A stretch of 64,000 nt of DNA from Nitrospira sp. (GTDB taxonomy: Bacteria; Nitrospirota; Nitrospiria; Nitrospirales; Nitrospiraceae), in NCBI GenBank assembly GCA_029194675.1, contig JARFXP010000001.1, positions 372,001-436,000 on the forward strand, in the 5' to 3' direction. Below the pieces are notes generated by a model. It was not told the origin of the DNA and made no database searches. It worked only from the letters and a program-made list of their open reading frames with translations. Shown here one piece after another: positions 57,638-64,000 of the stretch (its first letter is position 1; the number at the start of each line of letters is the position of its first letter). Both the position numbers and the translations under genes were made by a program.

Positions 57638-57707
57638 ATCCTGTTTGAGTACACCAGTCCGTAGGTTTGGCGGTGTTGGCGAACAGCCCGTCTTATGACA
57701 ACAAAGA

Positions 57708-58102
57708 TTACTTAGACTTGCCGATTTGAACTCGCATCCATTTCGTCAACGCATCTTTACCTAACTCACCGGCAGCAACCTGAAGAGTAACGAACTCTAG
57801 AGCTTTGGGATCAGGAAGTTCCTCAATTCCATTCACATTGAGAAAGACAAGCACAGAGAGAACAGCCGCCCATTTGTTCCCGTCCACGAAAGGATGATTC
57901 TGAGCGATATGAAACAGGTAGGCCGCCGCCATTGCAGCAAGGTCTTCATGGAGATAGGCCCGCCAAACTATTGACGCGGCATCGCAACAGCCGCATCCAG
58001 TAAGCCATGGTCCCTTACTCCATGGGAACCTCCATCAATGTCAATGGTATCTGCATGGAGTAACAGGACGTCATCCACGCTCAGGAAGATTGTCTCTTCC
58101 AC
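57708..58102 (-). pseudogene. doc: Doc (death-on-curing, Fic-fold) toxin, disrupted
   Basis: From GTG 58102 the frame reads VEETIFLSVDDVLLLHADTI...GLLDAAVAMPRQ, then a TAG at 57968-57970, and one base further on resumes as AYLHEDLAAMAAAYLFHIAQ with NHPFVDGNKWAA to the end at 57708. HPFVDGNK is the Fic/Doc active-site motif (usually followed by R, here W). So there is one nonsense codon and one frameshift near 57955. The antitoxin gene directly upstream is intact. An active Doc phosphorylates EF-Tu; this copy should be dead. Confidence 0.7.
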
Positions 58103-58105
58103 GAA

Positions 58106-58333
58106 TCAATGCGCCAGGCGCTTGAGCATCGGTCCGTACCGCTTACGCAGGCCCTTGATGATCGTTTTCATCCGTTCAGGACCAACGCCAACGTTAGCCG
58201 GCGTGACAACAAGGGCGTTCCCATTCACAGTTACCTGGAGAGGAGTTTCCTCTGTAATCCCCAGCGCCTGCATTACCGGTTTTTCGATAATGAGCGCCGC
58301 GCTGTTACCATGTTTCTGCAATTTCTTGATCAT
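58106..58333 (-). CDS. AbrB/MazE-like antitoxin partner of Doc
   Basis: A 75-residue protein starting MIKKLQKHGNSAALIIEKPVMQALGI, the AbrB-type swapped-hairpin fold. The C-terminus (KTIIKGLRKRYGPMLKRLAH) is basic rather than acidic, unusual for a Phd-like neutraliser but seen in AbrB partners of Doc. Its stop is 3 bases from the Doc start. It remains intact although the toxin is broken, which fits selection for the antitoxin or simple recent decay. Confidence 0.75.
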   Translation of the reverse strand: MIKKLQKHGNSAALIIEKPVMQALGITEETPLQVTVNGNALVVTPANVGVGPERMKTIIKGLRKRYGPMLKRLAH

Positions 58334-58769
58334 TCCTCACCTCGCTTGCGTCCTTACAAATGTTACAACACCTCTCCATCGATTTCCCGCATGGGAAAGA
58401 ATAGCGAACTGTGCCGCGGTTGAGTGTGGGAACGTCGGATTTGTTAGTTGGGCAGGAATTCATTTGACCGGATCTTAGTATTTCGACATACCTTGTATTG
58501 CTACTGCGGAATCCGGGATGAGTTCGGCTATCTGGAGGATCTTCCCGTTTCTCAGAATCGTGGACCGTTGGCGGGACAGGTCAGCGGCGCATTTTCCAAC
58601 GTCGCCATGCATTTCTTCGCATTTGCCATCCATTGGTGGTCCCAAGGATTGCGGCTTGGACTTGGCGCCGAATCGCAGGCCACGAGCTAAGACCGTGCAC
58701 TCATCATCAGCCCAGCGTCGGCTGCGGACTTGAGCGTGCTTCCGTCCGTCTATGCCTCCCCGCAGGAAG
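58334..58769. other. Intergenic stretch without a supported gene
   Basis: About 435 bases. Frames on both strands here have no start signals and no recognisable motif; one of them overlaps the 3' end of the lipoprotein gene at 58770. No hairpin or repeat was noticed. Confidence 0.5.
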
Positions 58770-59270
58770 CTATTGCTGTTCGGTCTGCTGAGCAAATCCG
58801 AGATCGATTTCACCCTTCTCATCGAACGGTAGTTTGAACGTGCCCGGACTGTCCACAAAGGCGGTGCCTTTGATGCGATAGCGTACCTTTTCGACACCCG
58901 CCTTGTTCAGGTCTTGGACCTGACGAAGAAAACTGCTGATGCCGGTGATCACTTCGACGTTGACCACTTGTGAGCCAAAGCGAGGGACGGCGACCTTTTC
59001 CCCGGTCATGCCGGTGGCAAACTCTTTCTCGTTCAGGTCGATCTCGAATCGCATACCGTTCAAGCCCAGATCCTTCTCATTCGGATTCTGGATCCGGAGC
59101 TGGACCTCGAAGCGTTGTTCAAAGAGCGCCATGTCCTTGGGTGCGATGTTCGCGATGGAGATCTTCGGCGGCTCGATGCCGGGCGGGGATGTCGCACAAG
59201 CCGCAAGCAAGATCACCAAACCCAGGATGGTCGATGACACTGACTTGTCTGTCGATCGGAAGTTGTTCAT
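58770..59270 (-). CDS. LEA14/WHy-like lipoprotein
   Basis: A 166-residue protein with a lipobox (LVILLAACATS, Cys near residue 25). The mature part has a WHy/LEA-2-type beta sandwich: PPKISIANIAPKDMALFEQRFEVQLRIQNPNEKDLGLNGMRFEID. Such proteins are linked to stress tolerance and membrane association, mechanism unknown. Likely outer-membrane anchored. Its neighbour at 59329 is another lipoprotein on the same strand, 58 bases upstream of this gene's start. Confidence 0.8.
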   Translation of the reverse strand: MNNFRSTDKSVSSTILGLVILLAACATSPPGIEPPKISIANIAPKDMALFEQRFEVQLRIQNPNEKDLGLNGMRFEIDLNEKEFATGMTGEKVAVPRFGSQVVNVEVITGISSFLRQVQDLNKAGVEKVRYRIKGTAFVDSPGTFKLPFDEKGEIDLGFAQQTEQQ

Positions 59271-59328
59271 CGCGACCCCCTTTCAAGTTGTCGTGAACGG
59301 GACATCCGGTTGATGCAACAGTAGCCGT

Positions 59329-59760
59329 CTACTTCAACACTGCAGCCAACGCGTTCTTGACCGGCTCTCCCCCCATCTTCCCGGCAAAGTCGGAGAGGAG
59401 ATCGGCAAACTTGTCCACCATCCCGGATTCCATCCCCAACCGTTGAAAGGCGGCCTGCAACCCGGCCTTATCGCCGACCGATCCGGTGACGGCGCCAAGA
59501 TCTTTCGCCGCTTTCATATACGAATCTGATCCCGGGACAGCCTTGGCAAGCGCATTGAAATCCCCGCTCGGCAGCTTTTCTTTCGCCAGGGTCAACTCAG
59601 AACCGACCCCTCCCATCGCTTGGTTCTCTGTCACGCCCAATTGGCTTGTCACGAGTTTCATTAAGGCATCCGAGCCACCCATTGATTGCAGCTCCGCGCA
59701 ACCGGAAAGAAGAACTGTCACGAGGACCACTGCAGCTCGCATTGAGAGTTTGTTCAGCAT
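59329..59760 (-). CDS. DUF2780-like lipoprotein
   Basis: A 143-residue protein from ATG 59760 with GAGGAA upstream. Lipobox VTVLLSGCAEL. The mature part contains LVTSQLGVTENQAMGGVGSELTLAKEKLPSGDFNALAKAVPG and GMESGMVDKFADLLSDF, which fit the VcgC/VcgE (DUF2780) pattern of a helical domain with a QA-x-GG turn. Function unknown; lipid-anchored by inference. Confidence 0.8.
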   Translation of the reverse strand: MLNKLSMRAAVVLVTVLLSGCAELQSMGGSDALMKLVTSQLGVTENQAMGGVGSELTLAKEKLPSGDFNALAKAVPGSDSYMKAAKDLGAVTGSVGDKAGLQAAFQRLGMESGMVDKFADLLSDFAGKMGGEPVKNALAAVLK

Positions 59761-59849
59761 TGAATATTCCTCCTCAGTTGTTGTGCACCACAACCTGACA
59801 TGGTTCCACCGCTCCAACACATTCGCTGTTCGAGTTTTTCCGCAGCCTG

Positions 59850-60852
59850 TTAGAAGTGGACCGATAGCCCTCCGACTATATGATTAACCTGGTCATTGCC
59901 TCTCACTCCGACTGCTCCTCCGAAAAGGTCATCGGCCGAGAAATCAAACACCGCAAAATTGTATTTATATTCACCAAACAGTGCGATGCGCTCGGTGAAG
60001 TAATAGCGCAGACCACCCAAGGCATTCAAGCCAGGCACGCCGTTGTCGGAGGCGCTGTTGCCATTGTTCGACAGGTTGGCAAAGAAGACGCCGAGTCCTA
60101 CCTCGCCATAGGGTTGCAGCGGGCAAAATTCCCGCTGAGATCGAGTTTCATAGCGGATGTCTTGGGCCGTCCCCTCCCGCTCCGATCGAGTCTCCGTTCG
60201 CACTGTTTTCGTTTCACAGCCGAATTTCAGCCGACCGATCACATTGAAGGCCAAAGTCGTCACTCGAAGATGGAGCCCGGGCAACTGACCGTCCTGTTTC
60301 ACGTTGGGAGTCGTATTGAATGCTTCCATCTCCACGCCCAGCCAATCCATTCCATCGCTGAAGAAATGCCCGATCTTCCCACCATAGACGACCGAACCCG
60401 CAAGATCACGATCATTGAGCTGGAGTTCGGAGGGGAATCCCGTGCCTTCCTTTCACTGATGCCACCGCCGAATGTATAGCCGCCGAACCCTGCCACGTAC
60501 GTTTTGCTCGAACCCCCCTCCTCGCGCTCAATTCTGGCTTTGCGCTCGGCCGATTGCGCTCGTTCGGCCTCTGTTACTGCTCAGCTTCCCTGGCCTGTTC
60601 GGCTTCGGTCGGCGTCATGGTAGGCAGCTGCTCCTTGGGGGCCGGTTCTATGGGGACCGCCGGTTGCGAATAGGCGACCGGCAATCCCGTCGGCATCAGG
60701 CTCCATGACAACATCGCATCGTTCCGTAAAAATATGGTTCATAGTCGCAATCCCTCGCGCACCGCGAACCTCCTTACCCATAAGCAGAGTGGCCGTTAGG
60801 CAATGTGTGACATTGAAAAGCCCGTATGCTGGCCAGGCACACAAGTTTTCAT
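59850..60852 (-). pseudogene. Outer-membrane beta-barrel protein gene with several frameshifts
   Basis: AAGGAGA precedes ATG 60852 but this frame soon stops. Three frames together give a plausible OMP: a Pro-rich segment (PAVPIEPAPKEQLPTMTPTE), then VTEAERAQSAERKARIERE with SKTYVAGFGGYTFGGGISERK, then FPSELQLNDRDLAGSVVYGG and from ATG 60350 a continuous 166-residue frame with NALGGLRYYFTERIALFGEYKYNF and the terminal QVNHIVGGLSVHF ending in Phe, as barrels do. Shifts lie near 60440 and 60590. It is a decayed gene or one with sequence errors. Confidence 0.55.
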
Positions 60853-61174
60853 TGTGCAGTCTCCTTTCCTGGTGAACACTGATGGCACTCCTGTCTGCTC
60901 GAACCGGCAGGGCGTTTGATCGATCTTCGTACACCGAAAGACCCTATATCTTCATTGAGTGCGATGGTCGGAACGGCCCTTTGTCTCATAGGACAATGAT
61001 TTTCATCGGTTCAAAAGGCTACGTTGGGAGAACCCACTACACCGCAAACCGTACCGACGCTCCTGAATTCAGTTGTTCGCGGGTTTGATCACCGCTTCCA
61101 TGAACCGCAGACCGGTCCCCGCGCGCAGAGCCACACGCAACGCGACAGCGCCGAGGCGCGTGCCATGCTTCATC
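60853..61174. other. Intergenic stretch without a supported gene
   Basis: About 320 bases between the broken barrel gene and the arylsulfatase 3' end. A + strand frame through it is antisense to the sulfatase and not credible. No repeat or hairpin stood out. Confidence 0.5.
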
Positions 61175-62746
61175 TCAATTGCTCGGCGGCGACAAGCTCT
61201 CCAATTGCTCGAGTCGTTTCAGAGCCTGCATCGCCTTGAGAGTCTGATAATTGATGCCGGCAGCGTTGAGACTGGCACCGGCCTGGTACGGATACTGCTC
61301 GAAGTCCGTGAAGAACGCTTTAATCTTCTGCTGGATCGGCACGAACAACCAAATGTTGTCCGCGTACCAGCGGAGGTAATTGGCCGCCTCGAAGGGCATC
61401 CTTTCATAGGGATCGGCGCGAAGGTTCACAATGATCGGCCAGCCGGTGACCTTCCGCGTGCCGGTGGCGATGTTGCCTTCGACCATTGCAAAATTCACCT
61501 TCCAATCATTCCAGCGCACTGCGTTCAACTCGCCGCCCTGGCCGAAGTAGAAGTATTCCTCGCGCGGCGCTTTTTTCGACTCTCCTTTGAAGAACGGCAG
61601 AAAGTCATAGCCGTCGAGATGCACCTTGAAGTCCTTGCCGTGCAGCTTTGTGCCGTTCGCCAACTTCTCCTTGACGCCCGACGCGCCTGCCGCCGCGGCA
61701 AAGGTCGGCATCCAATCGTTGTGCGCGATCGGATCATTGTGGATCGTGCCAGGCTTGATTACGCCCGGCCATTTCACCAGCAGCGGCACACGATGGCCGC
61801 CTTCGAAGGTTGTGCCCTTCTCCCCGTGGAACGGCGTAATCCCCCCGTCTGGCCATGTGACTGTTTCCGCGCCGTTATCGGTCGAATACATCACGATGGT
61901 AGTGTCCGAGAGGCCGAGGTCGTCGAGTTTCTTGAGGAGGGCGCCGACCATCTTGTCGTGCTCGACCATGCCGTCAGGATAGAGGCCCACTCCCGTGACG
62001 CCGTCGCTTGCTTTTTTGAGATGCGTCCAGACATGCATGCGCGTGGTGTTGAACCACATGAAGAACGGCTTGTCGGCCTTCTTGGCTCGCTCCAAATAGT
62101 CCACGGCTCCGGCAAAGAATTCCTCGTCCACCGTCTCCATCCGCTTGCGGGTGAGCGGGCCGGTGTCCTGGACCTTGCCGTCCGCCATGATCTTGAGCAC
62201 GCCGCGCGGTCCGTACTTCTTTCGAAACTCAGGATCCTTCGGATAGTAGTAGCCCTCCGGCTCCTCTTCTGCATTCAGGTGGTACAGATTGCCGAAGAAT
62301 TCGTCGAACCCGTGAGCGGTGGGCAGGTGATTGTCCCGATCACCAAAGTGATTCTTGCCGAATTGCGCGGTCATGTAGCCCTGCTCCTTCATGATGTCGG
62401 CGATGGTCGGCGTCCAGTCCGGGATGCCGTGCGGCGAGCCGGGCATTCCGATCGTCAACAGGCCGGTGCGGAACGGGTGTTGGCCGAGCATGAAGGCGGC
62501 CCGCCCAGCAGTGCAGGATTGCTCGCCGTAGGCGTCGGTAAACAGCGCCCCTTCTCTGGCGATGCGATCGATGTTCGGTGTGCGATAGCCCATAATGCCG
62601 TGGTTGTACGCGCTGATATTGTGGACGCCGATGTCATCACCCCAGATCACGAGGATGTTGGGTTTCTTGGCCAGCTCAGCGCCGACTCCTGTGGGCAACC
62701 ACGCCAACAACGCCACGGCTAACCAGATAAATTGCCTGACTCGCAT
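61175..62746 (-). CDS. Arylsulfatase, secreted
   Basis: A 523-residue sulfatase with a signal peptide (FIWLAVALLAWLPTGVGA). It shows NILVIWGDDIGVHNISAYN (metal ligands DD) and the modification site CTAGRAAFMLGQ, where the Cys becomes formylglycine, then TPTIADIMKEQGYMTAQFGKNH and DNGAETVTWPDGG. It hydrolyses sulfate esters in the periplasm; needs a formylglycine-generating enzyme, not found in this window. Length and motif order are complete. Confidence 0.92.
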   Translation of the reverse strand: MRVRQFIWLAVALLAWLPTGVGAELAKKPNILVIWGDDIGVHNISAYNHGIMGYRTPNIDRIAREGALFTDAYGEQSCTAGRAAFMLGQHPFRTGLLTIGMPGSPHGIPDWTPTIADIMKEQGYMTAQFGKNHFGDRDNHLPTAHGFDEFFGNLYHLNAEEEPEGYYYPKDPEFRKKYGPRGVLKIMADGKVQDTGPLTRKRMETVDEEFFAGAVDYLERAKKADKPFFMWFNTTRMHVWTHLKKASDGVTGVGLYPDGMVEHDKMVGALLKKLDDLGLSDTTIVMYSTDNGAETVTWPDGGITPFHGEKGTTFEGGHRVPLLVKWPGVIKPGTIHNDPIAHNDWMPTFAAAAGASGVKEKLANGTKLHGKDFKVHLDGYDFLPFFKGESKKAPREEYFYFGQGGELNAVRWNDWKVNFAMVEGNIATGTRKVTGWPIIVNLRADPYERMPFEAANYLRWYADNIWLFVPIQQKIKAFFTDFEQYPYQAGASLNAAGINYQTLKAMQALKRLEQLESLSPPSN

Positions 62747-62944
62747 AACTTAGACCTCCTTGAGTTCGCACTAATAGACAGCCCCTACTATATCGATCCC
62801 GTAACCATTTAGGGAAGTGCCAAAATCGACAGTTCCCTTCGCGCCGGTGGGACAGTCGTATCTCCTCACTTGTATTGTCGTCTCTCTTGAATAGGAAGAA
62901 ATTGGGGTCGCGAAAGAAATTGGGGTCGGATCTTGATCTGTGCA
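62747..62944. other. Intergenic stretch without a supported gene
   Basis: About 200 bases upstream of the sulfatase start, on its own strand the promoter side; it contains AAATTGGGGTCG twice (near 62898 and 62918), a short direct repeat. Confidence 0.4.
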
Positions 62945-63157
62945 TCACCTATTAATGAGGCCAGTGGGGCCTGGTTGTTCAAGCGGACCCGCGTCCCAGT
63001 GCGTGCCTTGTTCTAGAACCTCGAAGGCAGGGCCAGCCTGGACCACTTCCTGGAATGGTTTCCCGGTGTCACGCACGAACAGGTCGTTGACGTTTTGGAG
63101 CACGCTGAACACAGTCTGGTCGAGACATGAGCGCGACCCGATAGAAGTTTTCCTCAT
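62945..63157 (-). CDS. Doubtful small hypothetical protein, 70 residues
   Basis: The - strand frame from ATG 63157 gives MRKTSIGSRSCLDQTVFSVL, NDLFVRDTGKPFQEVVQAGP and FEVLEQGTHWDAGPLEQPG, which reads like protein but matches no family I know. A frame of similar length on the other strand overlaps it. No clear ribosome binding site. Confidence 0.25.
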   Translation of the reverse strand: MRKTSIGSRSCLDQTVFSVLQNVNDLFVRDTGKPFQEVVQAGPAFEVLEQGTHWDAGPLEQPGPTGLINR

Positions 63158-63247
63158 TCGCCGTCCTCGCCCCTGAAACAACCCGCTCTACCTGCTTCTC
63201 ACTGCCTGCCCGCTGCCCCGTCGCTACCAGGCCATTGGTTCTGGGAT

Positions 63248-63833
63248 TTACTCGATTGAATAGGGCTGGGCCCGTAACACGGCTATGGTCGCAGTGGCGG
63301 AAACACCGGCATCGGTTAATACGTAAGAGGTGTAGCCCTTCTTCATGAGGTCGCTTGTGCCCCCACTACCGGCGGCGCCTACATCGCCGGCCTTCGCTGC
63401 TGCTTCAGCATCGACCCCTGCGTACCACTTGCCATCGGCTAGGTCGCGAAGTTTGTCTACATCCTGATGGATCAGCACGGTCTTTAGTGCTCGCCCGCCC
63501 CACCCGACGCCGAATTGCAGTTCCGGGATTCTCAAGTAGGATCGTTTGCCGGTCTCCTTCTCTACGACCACGCCAGCCCCGCCACCAGCGCCGATCCAGG
63601 GACCCTTCCCGACTTTCTGTTCCGCCACTAAGTATCCGACCGATTGCGCCAACTCTTGTTGGACCTTCGGATGCTCCTTGATCAAGCGCGCCAGGGTCTC
63701 CTGTTCGAGACTGTCAAAGTAGGCAAGCTTCTTCTCCTTGCTGCCGATGCCCCCCCGCACAGGCGGTCATAATGACTGCCTGAACAATGACCAGCGCTGC
63801 GACCCTTCGTGATCGTGGTATCGTACAATGCAT
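63248..63833 (-). pseudogene. SYLF-domain lipoprotein split at a G7 tract
   Basis: GGGAGG precedes ATG 63833, which encodes a lipoprotein signal (RRVAALVIVQAVIMTACAGG). At the following G7 tract (63750-63756) the frame is lost. One G fewer would continue directly into GIGSKEKKLAYFDSLEQETL and the 170-residue frame that follows, with WIGAGGGAGVVVEKETGKR, SYLRIPELQFGVGWGGRALK and VLIHQDVDKLRDL, the SYLF (YSC84-type) lipid-binding domain. So the gene is complete apart from one base. Either it switches by slippage at G7 or the sequence carries an error. Confidence 0.65.
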
Positions 63834-64000
63834 ATGTGTCCTCCCGGTCTTGTACCTTAACGCCACTCCAGCGCTCCGACTCCGGATTCGCCGAGAAATA
63901 CGTACATCAAGCTGATCGTGTGGTTCACGGAACCTGGCCCGCTGGCTGCGCGTCGGGAAATTTCCACTTACCGCTCAGGATCTCGGCGCGAGGGCGGTAG

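Noticed and set aside
58475-58897. 140-residue - strand frame
   Set aside because: Runs into the LEA-like lipoprotein gene in another frame; no start signal.
61073-62722. 549-residue + strand frame
   Set aside because: It lies antisense to the sulfatase, whose motifs and signal peptide are complete; high GC at third positions opens such frames.
1-64000. tRNA, rRNA, CRISPR array, riboswitch or replication origin
   Set aside because: None recognised by eye; a covariance-model search would be needed to exclude small RNAs.

Overview
The window is about 57% GC bacterial chromosome. It carries lipid and isoprenoid housekeeping genes in the order uppS-cdsA-dxr-rseP-proS, hopanoid-type hpnD-hpnE, two-domain Ser/Thr kinase and c-di-GMP signalling proteins, and many lipoproteins. 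This content and style fit a Nitrospira-like member of Nitrospirota. That assignment is inference from gene content, not from a marker gene such as rRNA, and no rRNA or tRNA gene was recognised.

Layout. 0-12 kb: an HD-GYP protein cut by the left edge, a FolB-methyltransferase fusion, a PHP phosphoesterase, a membrane Ser/Thr kinase, small secreted or unknown proteins, YjbQ, an SH3-type protein, then a tight run of HAD phosphatase, cobalamin-binding protein, hpnD and hpnE. 12-25 kb: a large accessory operon on the + strand, opened by a good sigma-54-type promoter at 12191-12205. Its genes sit almost end to end. They encode proteins that share an acidic/aromatic N-terminal leader (F-x-F-E-x-E-P-F), a peptidoglycan-binding domain, swappable middle domains (a Cys/His Rhs-toxin-like domain, OmpA-like domains, a TIM-barrel-like domain) and a C-terminal glycine-rich amphipathic module ending in a W-I-R-x-x-x-x-I tag. 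Standing with them are a zinc metalloprotease, a 715-residue protein of unknown fold, a PLP enzyme and a trypsin-like protease. 25-28 kb: an amidohydrolase and, on the - strand, a sigma-54 activator that is the obvious candidate regulator of the operon.

28-38 kb is a patchwork: a family-4 uracil-DNA glycosylase, a MazEF-like pair set between copies of the glycosylase tail, a large secreted metzincin, a decayed IS5-family element, and several toxin-antitoxin genes, some with single-base disruptions. 38-56 kb is conserved: pmbA/tldD, uppS-cdsA-dxr-rseP-proS, a GAF-fused GspE/PilB ATPase, an MltC-like transglycosylase, two PilZ proteins, a DEAD-box helicase and an APC permease. 56-64 kb is again decayed accessory DNA: PIN and Doc toxin pseudogenes with an intact AbrB-like antitoxin, lipoproteins, a frameshifted outer-membrane barrel, an arylsulfatase and a SYLF-domain lipoprotein split at a G7 tract.

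The most promising candidate for an undescribed system is the 12.2-25.0 kb operon. I read it as a sigma-54-controlled set of modular, possibly cell-wall-directed effector proteins. One long gene there appears to be a two-gene fusion created at a T7 tract, with the ribosome binding site and start of the second gene still in place. Repeated use of a TAGACT-type -10 box in front of kinase, uppS and pilB-like genes suggests a shared housekeeping promoter style.
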